Shown: piece by piece, positions 45,798 to 55,079 of the stretch
Layout of the letters: each line of letters opens with the position of its first letter
Position numbering within the stretch: the first letter of the stretch is position 1
Origin: Cupriavidus necator A5-1
GTDB taxonomy: Bacteria; Pseudomonadota; Gammaproteobacteria; Burkholderiales; Burkholderiaceae
DNA: 64,000 nt
Assembly: GCF_000744095.1 (NCBI RefSeq)
Contig: NZ_JQLI01000008.1
Location: 310,001 to 374,000, forward strand
Direction: 5' to 3'
Made by a program: the position numbers and the translations under genes
The notes under the pieces: generated by a model
Told to the model about the DNA's origin: nothing
The model's database searches: none
The model's input: only the letters and a program-made list of their open reading frames with translations

Positions 45798-46019
45798 ATA
45801 CCGGAGTAGAGTAAAGACATGTCTACCGAGCAACCTGATCATCGCTTCATAAGGCGAATCTTGCTGCTTTGCTGCCACTACTACCGTATGGGATAAACGC
45901 TGTTCTTACGCTGGTATGTCGTTGCTTCTACTATTCCATTAATCTGAAATCTCTGACAACAGTTGCCAAAGAATAGGGTTAGTCCCATTCCTCGACTGCA
46001 GTTCGTGGGATGCGACGCA

Positions 46020-46418
46020 TCAAGTCAAACAAGCCGCATTCACCACCCCCACCGACAACGAAATCACCCCCATCACCGCCCCAACCCCACGGTTGTCACT
46101 GGAGATTGCCTCGCTAACGCCTCCCAACGCCCGCGCCGCCACTAGGTAAGCCACTACCTGCACGGCAAACGCCCCAAACGCCCACAACAAAAACATCGCA
46201 AACGTAGCGTTGTGCTGAATGCTCGACGACAACGTCAGCGAGAACCCCAACACCGCCCCGCCCAGCGACAACGCCGCCGCGACATTCCCCTCTCGAATCA
46301 GTTGGAATTCCCGATGTGGCGTCACCCGCGTATAGACCAGCAGGAACAGTCCCAGCATGGCAAAGCTGGTGACGATATAGATCAGGTAGGCAAGCGCCGG
46401 GTGCATGGCATTGACCAT
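46020..46418 (-). CDS. DUF350 (YjfL-like) membrane protein
   Basis: 132 residues with about four membrane helices (LIYIVTSFAMLGLFLLVY, then a Gly/Ala-rich helix, FAMFLLWAFGAFAVQVVAY and the last one). The motif EGNVAAALSLGGAVLGF is characteristic of DUF350. Function unknown. It is the last gene of the minus-strand block with DUF1190, YgiC-like and homospermidine synthase genes, a combination recurring in proteobacteria. Confidence 0.85.
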   Translation of the reverse strand: MVNAMHPALAYLIYIVTSFAMLGLFLLVYTRVTPHREFQLIREGNVAAALSLGGAVLGFSLTLSSSIQHNATFAMFLLWAFGAFAVQVVAYLVAARALGGVSEAISSDNRGVGAVMGVISLSVGVVNAACLT

Positions 46419-46480
46419 AGGTTGGACTCGTTGTCAGTTGTCAGGGATATGAGTACGACATGGCGATCAGCAGGCGGCAC

Positions 46481-47206
46481 TCAGCCGCCTCCGGAGCGCC
46501 CGGAGCTGCCGAAGCGGCTGGTGAAGCCGCCGCGCGATACGACTGGTGCGCGCGACACGGCTGCGGCGCGCATGGACAGGCCCATGGAGCGTCCGCCGCC
46601 AAGGGAGCTGCGGCGGACGGTGGCTTCTTCCACCATCGCGGCGCGCGGGGTGGCGTTGGTGAAGGCTTGCGTGCGCGTGCCGTTGCTGTCGTAGACATCC
46701 ATCGGGCGCAGCGGGCCGGCGGACATGTCGCGCTGGGTCTGGGTGCCGTTGGGATGGTAGACGGTGCCGCTGGCGGTGTAGTACGGGCCGTACCAGCGCG
46801 CGTAGTACATGCTGCTGCCGTGGCTGGTGCCGGAGCCGCCGGTGGCGGCGTCGCTGGCGGATGCGTTCAGGCTGGAGCTGTAGATGGTGCTGGGGTCGTC
46901 GACCGGCACGCTTTCGCAGTCGTTGGGGGTGTTCCAGTCGGCTTCGCAGTCTTCCAGCGTGGCGTAGCTGGCGCGGCGCACGGTCACGCCGGGATCGTCG
47001 TCGGCGTCGTCGCTGCAGGAGCCGAGTGCCGCCACGCCGGCCACCACGGCGCAGGCGCCGATGATCCATAACGTGGGCGAGCTGCGTTTCTGCTCGCCCG
47101 CAGAGGGCTGCGGCTGCCACGCGGACCGGGGCGATCCTTTCGACTTGGGCTGGTACGGGCTGTCGTACTTTGACGGCTTGCGGCCGTTGTTGTTCTTCTT
47201 TGCCAT
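46481..47206 (-). CDS. DUF1190 (YgiB-like) protein
   Basis: 241 residues. A basic N-terminus precedes a membrane helix at about residues 46-63 (LWIIGACAVVAGVAALG) ending in SC, possibly a lipidation-like or anchor site. After it, an acidic stretch (DDADDDPGV), then ATLEDCEADWNTPNDCES, typical of DUF1190/YgiB. The tail is Gly/Ser/Arg-rich. YgiB-type proteins are encoded beside YgiC ligases, as here; the gap to the upstream gene is 6 bases. Confidence 0.8.
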   Translation of the reverse strand: MAKKNNNGRKPSKYDSPYQPKSKGSPRSAWQPQPSAGEQKRSSPTLWIIGACAVVAGVAALGSCSDDADDDPGVTVRRASYATLEDCEADWNTPNDCESVPVDDPSTIYSSSLNASASDAATGGSGTSHGSSMYYARWYGPYYTASGTVYHPNGTQTQRDMSAGPLRPMDVYDSNGTRTQAFTNATPRAAMVEEATVRRSSLGGGRSMGLSMRAAAVSRAPVVSRGGFTSRFGSSGRSGGG

Positions 47207-47212
47207 CGGTCC

Positions 47213-48389
47213 TTACTCGTTCATGAAGTAGTGTGGAACGAAGAAACTGGTGTTCTTGGCGATGGGCCCGGATTCCTCGCGCACGCACAGGCCGCTGGGC
47301 ACGTCGTCGACAATCCATACGCCCAGCGTGGTGTAGCGGCCGTCAAAGCGACGCGCCGGGGAATAGGCCTGGTAGATGAAGCCTTCGGCGCCGTATTCGC
47401 CGGGGTTGTGGACGTGGCCGCCTTCCGGAGTGGCCAGGGTTACGCTCTCGCCTTCGCGTGACAGGAAGGGCTTCTTGGCGTGCGGCTGACCGGCGAAGTG
47501 GCTGGGGTCGAAGCTGGCTTCGAGCAGGTTGGGGTGGCCGGGAAAGAGCTCCCACAGGATCGGCAGGATGGCCTTGTTGGACAGCACGGCCTTCCACGGC
47601 GGCTCGACCCAGCGCACGGGGCTGTGTGCCAGCTGCTCGCGGTAGTCGGAGGTGGCCATCCATTCCCACGGGTAGAGCTTGAAGACGACTTCCATCGGCA
47701 AGTTGTCGGCGTCATAGAAGTTGCCGCGGCCGTCGGTGCCGATGTCTTGCAGGTCGACCAGCTTGACGGACCAGCCGGCCTGCAGCGCGGTGTCCATCAG
47801 GTATTCGGTGTTGCAGATTGTCTTCCTGGCTGTCGAACATGCATGCGAAGTTCAGCACGCTGGCGTTGCGGTAGTGGTTGCGCAGCCATTGCCAGCGTGC
47901 CACCAGCGCGTCGTGCAGGCTGTTGAACTGGTCGGCCCGCGGCTGTACGGCGTCTTTCCAGTACCATTGCGCCACGGCGGATTCGATCAGTGAGGTTGGG
48001 GTGTCGGCGTTGAACTCGTACAGCCTGGGTACGCCGTGCTCGTCCAGCGTCATGTCGAAGCGGCCGAACAGCGTGGGCTCGTCGCGGTCCCAGGAGGTGC
48101 GGATCAGTTGCGCGAAGTCCTTGTCGATCGCCAGGCGCGCGAACAGGTCGTGGTCGATCACGTGCTGCACGGCTTCCAGGCAGCGCTGGTTAAGGTCGTA
48201 CGCGGCGGCGTAGAGCGTTTCCACCTCCTGCTTGCTGAAGGCGTAGGCGGCGTCTTCGCGCCAGTAGAAGAAGGTGTTGTCATCGACTTCGCGCGGGACG
48301 TTGAATTCGTCGAGCGAATGGAAGTGGAAGCCGACCTTCTCAAGTTCGCGCGGCCAGTTGCGGTGCGGGGTCTGGGGGATGCGTTGCAT
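47213..48389 (-). pseudogene. YgiC-like glutathionylspermidine synthase family gene, frameshifted
   Basis: The two halves of one ATP-grasp ligase lie in different frames. The first runs from the ATG at 48389 through HFHSLDEFNVPREVDD, GRFDMTLDEHG and MFDSQED; the second continues with EYLMDTALQAGWSVKLVDL and ends at HYFMNE. The natural join reads SQED-I-CNTEYL, which requires removing one base at about 47818-47819. Family members attach an amine to a peptide with ATP. The ATG overlaps the stop of the homospermidine synthase gene (ATGA). It is either a recent pseudogene or a sequencing indel; otherwise the sequence is complete (about 390 residues). Confidence 0.8.
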
Positions 48390-49783
48390 CAGCAGGCCAT
48401 TGTCAGGGTCGATGGATCGGGCTGGGCCATGGCGTCGTCCAGCAGGAAGTCGGTGAAGGCGAGCGACGTGGCGCCGGGCCGCGGCAGCCAGTCGGTGAAC
48501 TGGAGGCTGAGCGGTGCCCACCAGTGCGCGGCATCGGCCAGCACGGGGCGGAAGTCGAGCGCATCGGATTCCACCACGCCGCGCGCCGAGTTGGCCAGCA
48601 TCCACTGCATGCCGGCGACCAGGCTCGATGCCACCTGCAGGCTGGTGGCGGTGTTGTACGGCGCCAGCGAGCGAGCGCGCTGCGTGGAGAGGCGCGAGCC
48701 ATACCAGACCGCGCCATGCCGGCGGCTCATCAGCAGCACGCCAAGTTCATCTTCACCACACTGGATCTCGTCGCGCAGGATGCGTTCGCCGCGCACGCGT
48801 GGGGCGGCACGCTCGTCCAGCCATTGCATCGAGGCCTGAGTGGCGGCGGTAGGGCGGTACGCGTAGTAGACGGTGGTGCGGTATGGCGGCTGGCCGGCGC
48901 TATCGTCGGTCAGGTACTCGGCGATCGAGATCGATTCGTTCTGCGTGATTAGGTACGCATCGAAGGGCCCATGCACCGGGGACCACGATCGCACGCGCGT
49001 GCGACGCCCGGGCCGGTCCAGCGCAATCGCCGCGCCGCTGCCGTAGTGGTGGCGATAGCCGCCGTGCGGCAGCGCGCGCTCGTGGCTGCCCAGCCGAGCT
49101 CGGCGTCCTGCAGGCATTCGGTAATAAACCCTTCGGCGGACCAGGGTTGGCGAACTTGCCGTCGCGCGGATAGCCCGACGCCTGCTGGCAGTCATATTCG
49201 GCGACCTGGATCACGCGCACGTCCAGCGCGCGGGCTAGCGCAGCCCAGCCGGCGCGGTCCGCGGGTTCCGGCTGGCGCAAGCCGGCGTTGCCGGCCAGCT
49301 CCATCAGCGCGGCCTTGACCAGCACCGAGACCAGCCCGGGATTGGTGCCGTGGGCCACCAGCGCGGTCGTCTGCGTGTCGCGGCAGCGGGCAAAGGCGAG
49401 CATCTCTTCGCGAAGCGCGTAGTTGCTCAGGTGCGAGGTGTGCTGACCGCCCTCATAGTCCCACGGCTCGATGCCGGCATCGACATCGAACGCACCGCGT
49501 GCCTGCGCCAGTGCGATCAGGTCGCGGCTGCAGACGGACGGCGCCAGGTTCAGCAGGAAAGCGCCGGGCCGCAGCATCGGGCCGAGCACCGGTTCGAAGT
49601 TGCTTGCCGTGATGGTGGCGTCGATCGCTTCCACCTTGTGTTGTGCGATGAGGTGGCGGCGGGGCGCCGTCCAGCACCCCGGTCCACCACGGTAATCGCT
49701 GCCTGCGGCCAGGTCCGTTCCAGCAGCGGCAGCACGGCTTGGCCGATGCAGCCAAAGCCGATGATGACGATTTGTTCGATCAC
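48389..49783 (-). pseudogene. hss: Homospermidine synthase, multiple frame breaks
   Basis: From a GTG start at 49783 the frame gives IEQIVIIGFGCIGQAVLPLL, the dinucleotide-binding fold, then breaks at about 49670-49700. The second frame gives IAQHKVEAIDATITASNFEP, DAGIEPWDYEGGQHTSHLSN and ARALDVRVIQVAEYDCQ, breaks at about 49145, then again at about 49092. The third frame gives SHERALPHGGYRHHYGSGAA and the rest to the TGA at 48389. All segments belong to NAD-dependent homospermidine synthase, which makes homospermidine from putrescine. Its YgiC-like partner gene is also broken. Three separate indels, mostly in G/C runs, mean either decay of the pathway or poor sequence quality. Confidence 0.8.
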
Positions 49784-50034
49784 GCTGACCTTTCAGTCCG
49801 AAATTGGCGCTCGCTGGTCCGGGGCGCGGCATGATGATCGCGCCGGCGCTGGACAGCCTCGCCTCCCTTTATCAATACTGACCAAATTCGCCAAAAATGA
49901 CGAAGGGCAATACTATAGCGGGCCCGCGTTGCTGCCAAGGCGGGGATTGAGCCCTGGTGGCGAGGGAAACCAGGATGCTCTCACAGAGCTAACCGGGTAG
50001 GGCGCTGCGGGTCACGGGCGAGCGCTGGTTGCAT

Positions 50035-50694
50035 CTAGTAAATCCCCGGCACCATCCGCCACGTCTTCGCGCAGTACGCCTCGTACTGTTCCCCGAACTG
50101 GTCCCGCAGCAGCGCCTCTTCCGCGCGAATGCGCGCGGTCAGCACAGGCACCATCAGCAGCGTCAGCACCACGCCCACTCCCGATCGAAAACCCAGCACC
50201 CACCCGAACGAACTGACCAGGAACCCCAGGTAGCTCGGGTGCCGGATCACCCCATAGATCCCGGTGGTCACCAGCGTATGCCCCGGCTGGATCGCCACCA
50301 GCCCGCTGAACCGGTGCCCGAGCACAAACACCGGCCACAGCCGCAGCACGCCGCCGCCAGCGAACAGCACCACGCCAAGCCAGCGCACGGCATCACCATC
50401 GAGCGGCCAGAAGCCGATGCGGTCGGTATAGGCCGGCAGGTAAGCCGCCAGCAACCCGAGCACGCCAAACACAGCCAGCACCCAGCGATTGCTTCGGTCC
50501 TCACGCACGCCGCTGCTGATATTGCCGCCCGAAAAAAGCGCGGCAACGGACAGGGCCGCCAGCACCAGCGTCAGCGCGACGCGGCCCGGATGGGCGAAGA
50601 AGGGGCCAACGCCGCCCCAGCCCGCGATGGCGATGGCCAGGTAGGCGAGTGTGCCGGCAAGGGTGGCGAGCGCTAAGCCGAAAGTCGGACGCAT
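50035..50694 (-). CDS. Isoprenylcysteine carboxylmethyltransferase-like (PEMT/ICMT family) membrane protein
   Basis: 219 residues, six or so membrane helices. The C-terminal conserved block YGVIRHPSYLGFLVSSFGWVLG and the end with RIRAEEALLRDQFGEQYEAY are the signature of the ICMT/PEMT methyltransferase fold (RHPxYLG; AEExxLxxxFGxxY). Such bacterial enzymes bind SAM and methylate lipids or small molecules at the membrane; the substrate is unknown here. Single gene, divergent from the MazG-like gene. Confidence 0.85.
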   Translation of the reverse strand: MRPTFGLALATLAGTLAYLAIAIAGWGGVGPFFAHPGRVALTLVLAALSVAALFSGGNISSGVREDRSNRWVLAVFGVLGLLAAYLPAYTDRIGFWPLDGDAVRWLGVVLFAGGGVLRLWPVFVLGHRFSGLVAIQPGHTLVTTGIYGVIRHPSYLGFLVSSFGWVLGFRSGVGVVLTLLMVPVLTARIRAEEALLRDQFGEQYEAYCAKTWRMVPGIY

Positions 50695-50840
50695 GGATAC
50701 CTCCGCTGCGACGGGGGATGCGAATGCGAAGCGTAAGCCTTTGGTGGTGCGGCTGTCGAGCGCGCGGTCGTGCTTAAATGACCGTTTTCGCCCCGACGCC
50801 CTGCGCCGGAGCCAAGTGAAAACGCTACCGCCACACCATC

Positions 50841-51164
50841 ATGCCGCTGATCGACATCAAGAACCTCCAGCAAGCCGCCTATGCCTTCGGCGAAGCCCGC
50901 AACTGGGGCAAGTACCACAGTCCCAAGAACCTCTCGATGGCGCTGAGCGTGGAAGTGTCCGAACTGGTCGAGATCTTCCAGTGGAAGACCGAGGCGGAAT
51001 CGCGCGACATCATGTCGACCGATAAGCGCGAGCACGTGGAGCAGGAGCTAGCCGATATCACCATCTACCTGGCGCAGCTCGTGACGGCACTGGGCGTGGA
51101 CCTGGATGCGGCGATTCGGGCCAAGATGGAGATGAATGCCACGAAGTATCCGCTCCCGGAGTGA
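50841..51164 (+). CDS. MazG-like nucleotide pyrophosphohydrolase
   Basis: 107 residues of the all-alpha NTP pyrophosphatase type. RNWGKYHSPKNLSMALSVEVSEL and VEIFQWKTE give the Glu-rich metal site (E-x-x-E), and EQELADITIYLAQL the second (E-x-x-D). Dimers of this family remove pyrophosphate from (d)NTPs, in particular dCTP-like substrates, and clean damaged nucleotides. Stand-alone gene. Confidence 0.88.
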   Translation: MPLIDIKNLQQAAYAFGEARNWGKYHSPKNLSMALSVEVSELVEIFQWKTEAESRDIMSTDKREHVEQELADITIYLAQLVTALGVDLDAAIRAKMEMNATKYPLPE

Positions 51165-51190
51165 GTCGCCAGGTGACCGCGGTGCGCGGT

Positions 51191-52069
51191 TCAGGGCACT
51201 GGCTGGCTCTCCGTCAGGATACATAACAGCAGGATGCCGTTCAGGACGAGTAACGCTGCCACCGCCAGCACGATCGGCGGCGCGTTTCGCGTCCGCTCGC
51301 GCAGGCGGGTGGCACCCGGCAGCCATTCACCCCGCATCTTCCGGGACCAGCAGGCAAAGCCCGCGCCGCACACACCCAGCCACGCAAGCGTGCCAAGCGA
51401 TTCCCACCCCCTTGGCCGTGGTGCCTGGGCGGGGTGAGTGGAAGTCCTCATGGGTACGGGATCCGGGCTGATCCGATCCGTCACGACAGGGTGGGCGCGG
51501 TATTGCCGGAGCTCCGTATCGACCACGGGCGGAGGCGGAGGCTGCGGGGCGGGTTGGGAAGCAGGCAGCGGCGTGGCGAGTCGCGTGGCCGGCGGCGCCA
51601 TCATCTTCGGCGCCGCCGGCGGTTGCATGTTCTTCGAAACGTTGCGCATGGGCGCGTCAGGCGCCTTCGGCTGCGGTCCGGCAGCGCGGGTAATCGGCTT
51701 GTGGCTCTTGTGTGCACGCCAGCTGGCAAAGACGCTGTCCAGGCAGGCCACCGAAGTACAGGCATCCCGGCGTCTTCGCCATGCGGCGACATCGTCCTGC
51801 TCAATCACCCCGGCGCGCAGCAGCCGCTGCTGCTCGGCATGGATGTATTCGTGCTTGCTATGGAGCATCGCGTAGTCGCAGATCAGCGTGGCGGCAGTCG
51901 GCTGCGTGTCCGCACGCCTGCACGCGTTCCCGGTGGCTAACGGATCGTCGCAGCGGACGGCCGGCTGACGCAGTGCATTCTTGCAGGCGATATCCGACGC
52001 CTGCGCACTTGCGGTGAGCAGAAGGCTGATCGTAATGCAGGCGGCCACATGGCCGGTAAGCCTTGTCAT
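51191..52069 (-). CDS. Exported protein with proline-rich linker and C-terminal membrane helices, paralogue 1
   Basis: 292 residues from the ATG at 52069, which gives a signal peptide (MTRLTGHVAACITISLLLTA, cleavage near AQA-SD); the longer upstream frame is non-coding. The mature N-terminus has cysteines and CDYAMLHSKHEYIHAEQQ, resembling LprI-like lysozyme-inhibitor-type domains, then DVAAWRRRRDACTSVACLD. A Pro/Ala-rich linker follows, then two hydrophobic segments near the C-terminus. Paralogue 2 lies immediately upstream and shares domain order and most of the sequence. Function unknown; envelope location is likely. Confidence 0.7.
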   Translation of the reverse strand: MTRLTGHVAACITISLLLTASAQASDIACKNALRQPAVRCDDPLATGNACRRADTQPTAATLICDYAMLHSKHEYIHAEQQRLLRAGVIEQDDVAAWRRRRDACTSVACLDSVFASWRAHKSHKPITRAAGPQPKAPDAPMRNVSKNMQPPAAPKMMAPPATRLATPLPASQPAPQPPPPPVVDTELRQYRAHPVVTDRISPDPVPMRTSTHPAQAPRPRGWESLGTLAWLGVCGAGFACWSRKMRGEWLPGATRLRERTRNAPPIVLAVAALLVLNGILLLCILTESQPVP

Positions 52070-52455
52070 CCTGTCGCCCCATTGCAACGGGGAGGCGGCG
52101 CGCGCAAGGGCGCGGATTGACCTTCTATTCTGGTACTCCGTGGCGGATATGTCGTGCGATAGCCCACAGAACGGCAGGACGAAAGCCTTGGGCGCTGGTT
52201 GGATGCGCATCGCGGGCCACATAACGCGGGACTCGATACAGGCTAAACGGGCTTCCGGACGGCCCAGGCCACGTGCGAGCACTTCTGCACGTGGTGCCTC
52301 TTTGGCGAATGCCGCAGCGAGCAAGTGCGGCATTGCGTGACGCATCCGCTCAGTGGCCTGCGGCTGGCGGCGAGAGTGCTGAGCTGCGGTGGAAGACGGC
52401 GACCAGGCACGCGCGGGACGGTGTCCACGGCCTGGACTCAGGGCAATGGCTGGCT
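52070..52455. promoter_or_regulatory. Duplicated upstream region with two hairpins
   Basis: The part nearest paralogue 1 is similar to the region upstream of paralogue 2 (shared GATGCGCATCGCGGGCCACAT at 52203 and 53580). Two perfect inverted repeats follow: CCACGTGC / GCACGTGG (52269-52276, 52287-52294) and AATGCCGCA / TGCGGCATT (52308-52316, 52326-52334). They could end transcription from paralogue 2. Confidence 0.55.
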
Positions 52456-53448
52456 CTACGTCAGGATGTATATCAGCAGGATGCTGTTCAGGACGAGCCC
52501 GGCCGACACCAGCACGCTCCACGTCGCGGTTCGCGCCCGCTCGCGCAGGCGAGAGGTACCCGGCAGCCATTCACCCGGCATCCTTCGGAGCCACCAGATA
52601 AAGACCGCGCCGCACACGCCAAACCACGCCAGCGCGCCAAGAAATTTCCATCCGTCTGGCTGTGGTGCTTCCACGGGATATATGGGGGTCCATAGGGGGG
52701 CGGGAACCGGAGTCGGTCGATCCATCCCGACCGGGTCGACAGGGGGCACCCGGATTTCCGTATCGACCACGGCCTCAGGCGGAGGCTGCGCCGCAGGTGG
52801 AGGGGCGGGATCCGGGGGCGGCTGATCCATCGCGACAGGGTAGGCTGGGTGTTCCCGGATTTCCGCAGGCAGCATGAGCCCGAGCGGAGGCTGCGGCGCG
52901 AGTGGTGGAGCGGGCAGCGGCGGCGCCGGCTGCGTGGCCCGCGTCGGCATCTTCGGCACCGGCGGCGGTCGCCGGATCTCGGCCATGGGTCTGACGGCGG
53001 CCGGCTTGCTCTTCGAAACTTTGCGCATGGGCGCGTCGGGCGCTCTCGGTGGCGGCTCGGCGGCGCGGGGAATCGGCGTCTGGCTCTTGTGCTCGCGCCA
53101 GCTGGCAAAGACGCTGTCCAGGCATGCCACCGACGTACAGGCATCCCGCCGTCTTCGCCATGCGGCGACATCGTCCGGCTCGATCGCCCCGGCGCTCAGC
53201 AGCCGCTGCTGCTCGGCATGGATGTGTTCATGCTTGCTACGGAGCATCGCGTAGTCGCAGATCAGCGTGGCGGCAGTCGGCGACTTGTCCGCATGCCCGC
53301 ACGCGTTCCCTGCGGCCAACTGATCGTCGCAGCGGGCGGCGTGCGGACCCAACCCGCTATTGCAGGCAATATCCGACGCCTGCGCACTGGCGGTGAGCAG
53401 AAGGCTGAACGCGATGCAGGCGGCCAGACGGCCCGGAAGCCTTGTCAT
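52456..53448 (-). CDS. Exported protein with proline-rich linker and C-terminal membrane helices, paralogue 2
   Basis: 330 residues from the ATG at 53448 (signal peptide MTRLPGRLAACIAFSLLLTA). Same design as paralogue 1: Cys-containing N-terminal domain with CDYAMLRSKHEHIHAEQQ and VAAWRRRRDACTSVACLD, then a linker, here longer and very rich in Pro (PPPDPAPPPAAQPPPE), then two hydrophobic C-terminal segments. Coding and flanking sequences are both duplicated, so a ~1.3 kb tandem duplication made the pair, and the linkers diverged by repeat expansion. Confidence 0.7.
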   Translation of the reverse strand: MTRLPGRLAACIAFSLLLTASAQASDIACNSGLGPHAARCDDQLAAGNACGHADKSPTAATLICDYAMLRSKHEHIHAEQQRLLSAGAIEPDDVAAWRRRRDACTSVACLDSVFASWREHKSQTPIPRAAEPPPRAPDAPMRKVSKSKPAAVRPMAEIRRPPPVPKMPTRATQPAPPLPAPPLAPQPPLGLMLPAEIREHPAYPVAMDQPPPDPAPPPAAQPPPEAVVDTEIRVPPVDPVGMDRPTPVPAPLWTPIYPVEAPQPDGWKFLGALAWFGVCGAVFIWWLRRMPGEWLPGTSRLRERARTATWSVLVSAGLVLNSILLIYILT

Positions 53449-53615
53449 CCTGTCTCCCCATGCAATTGGGGAAGGCGGCGCGCGATGGCGCCGAAGACTT
53501 CCTATTCTGGTACGGCGTAACCGATGTGCCGTGCGATAGCCCACACAATGGCGCGATTAGCGCCTCGGGTGCTGGCTTGATGCGCATCGCGGGCCACATT
53601 GCGTGGAATCGCTTG

Positions 53616-54122
53616 TCAGATCGGTTCCGCCACCACACTCATAACCCAGCCCGCCATATAGAGTCCCAGCCCGAACACCGCATGCGTCACCAGGCTATGC
53701 ACCCGTGCCACATTCGGCCGCGGCGTGCGGCTGGCAGCGATGCCGGCACCCATCGCCGGTTGCATGAGCAGGAACGGTGCGGCCACGCTACCAATGCCGA
53801 CGATCAACGCAGGACCGAGCGTCGGCAGGCGTGCCCATTCCGTCCCCCAGCCCGCCAGCAGGATTGCCGCGAAGGCGATGCCGGTCAGGTAGTGCGCGAC
53901 CCAGCCGAGCAGCCGCTCGCCGCGCACCGGCGCCGAAGCGGCTATGGGATGGTGGCGCATCCGTCCTCGCGCCAGCCAGCCGAGCCAGCGGCCTGCCAGC
54001 GCGTAGTCCAGCGCAGGCACGCCCAGCATCCGCTTGCGGACGACCGTCCAGGCGTCCATCACCAGCGTTGCGCCGGCGCCGATCAGGGGTGCGGCGAGCA
54101 TGAATTCCACGGCATCAGGCAT
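53616..54122 (-). CDS. DUF2938 family membrane protein
   Basis: 168 residues, four predicted membrane helices. Starts MPDAVEFMLAAPLIGAGATLVMDAW and contains the conserved GRWLGWL and YLTGIAFAAILL blocks of DUF2938. Function unknown. Its start overlaps the stop of the methyltransferase gene by 8 bases, so the two form an operon under the MerR-type promoter upstream. Confidence 0.85.
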   Translation of the reverse strand: MPDAVEFMLAAPLIGAGATLVMDAWTVVRKRMLGVPALDYALAGRWLGWLARGRMRHHPIAASAPVRGERLLGWVAHYLTGIAFAAILLAGWGTEWARLPTLGPALIVGIGSVAAPFLLMQPAMGAGIAASRTPRPNVARVHSLVTHAVFGLGLYMAGWVMSVVAEPI

Positions 54123-55005
54123 GGCTGCCCACCTTGGGTGCTTGCGAAGCAGTCGGCGCCTGCGCGGTGATCATCCAGCAGGCAGCGGTATAGCGCACGG
54201 TCTGGCCATGCACGTAGGGCTCAAAGGCGGTGCGGACGGTTTCGATCACCTGGGCGCGCGTGCCCGGATCTGCGTCCGGCAGCGCCAGCCCGACGGGACC
54301 GAGACACGTGAAGTAGCCCTCCAGCGCGGGCTCGGGCAGCGAGCAGTCGACATCGATCGGCCGGATGTCGATCCCGGTCCAGCCGCTCTCTTCCAGGATG
54401 GACAGCACGCGCTGGCGGTCGCCGAAGGCGAACTGCCCCGGCGCACCCGGCTGCCGGGGTGGCAGGTTGGGTAGCAGTGGCGCCGCGGCGCGCTCGGCGG
54501 TCGTCATGAAGGGGTTTTCCGCGGCGCTGCGCCAGGCGATGCAGTGCAGCCCGGCGCCATCCCTTGCGGCGCGCCGCAGGTTAGCGAAGGCCTCCACCGG
54601 GTCGGTGAAGAACATCACGCCCAGGCGCGACACGATGGTGTCGAAGCTTGCCTGCGCAAAGGCATGGGTTTGTGCGTCGGCGCGGATAAAGCTCGCGGGC
54701 GTGCCTTCCCGTTGCGCGCGTGCCCGGGCAACGTCGATCAGTGGCCCGGAGATATCGATGCCGGTGCAGTGTCCACCCGCCCCGACCTGCCGCGCCAGTG
54801 CGAGCGTGGTGCCGCCCGCACCGCAGCCGACGTCGAGCACTTGTTGCGCGGCTCCCGGACTGACGGCTTCAACGAGCAGATCCTCGAACGGCTTGAACAT
54901 CTGGTCGATCAACGCCTGTGCCTCGACCCAGGCATGGCCCGACGGGCCATTCCACAGCGCGGTCTGCTCGTCACCGTCGCTGCGGGGTGCTTGCATGTCA
55001 CCCAT
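54115..55005 (-). CDS. Class I SAM-dependent methyltransferase
   Basis: About 296 residues from the ATG at 55005, which has AAGGGG 9 bases upstream; a GTG at 55023 is the alternative. SAM-binding motif I is VLDVGCGAGGTTLALA, followed by GIDISGPLIDVARARA and FDTIVSRLGVMFF. The methyl acceptor is unknown; the closest general class is UbiE/Coq5-like small-molecule methyltransferases. Transcribed divergently from a MerR-type regulator, which probably controls it. Confidence 0.88.
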   Translation of the reverse strand: MGDMQAPRSDGDEQTALWNGPSGHAWVEAQALIDQMFKPFEDLLVEAVSPGAAQQVLDVGCGAGGTTLALARQVGAGGHCTGIDISGPLIDVARARAQREGTPASFIRADAQTHAFAQASFDTIVSRLGVMFFTDPVEAFANLRRAARDGAGLHCIAWRSAAENPFMTTAERAAAPLLPNLPPRQPGAPGQFAFGDRQRVLSILEESGWTGIDIRPIDVDCSLPEPALEGYFTCLGPVGLALPDADPGTRAQVIETVRTAFEPYVHGQTVRYTAACWMITAQAPTASQAPKVGSHA

Positions 55006-55054
55006 GGTTGTATCCCCTTGCACGCCATCGCGGCGTGGAAGCTACACTGTGCCA

Positions 55055-55077
55055 GTTCAAGTCAACTTGAGGTCAAG
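55055..55077. promoter_or_regulatory. MerR-type operator/promoter
   Basis: On the minus strand CTTGACCTCAAGTTGACTTGAAC contains a -35-like TTGACC and the dyad TCAAGTTGACTTGA, as in SoxR/MerR-class promoters where the regulator binds between -35 and -10. It lies between the methyltransferase gene and the merR gene. Confidence 0.75.
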
Positions 55078-55079
55078 CG

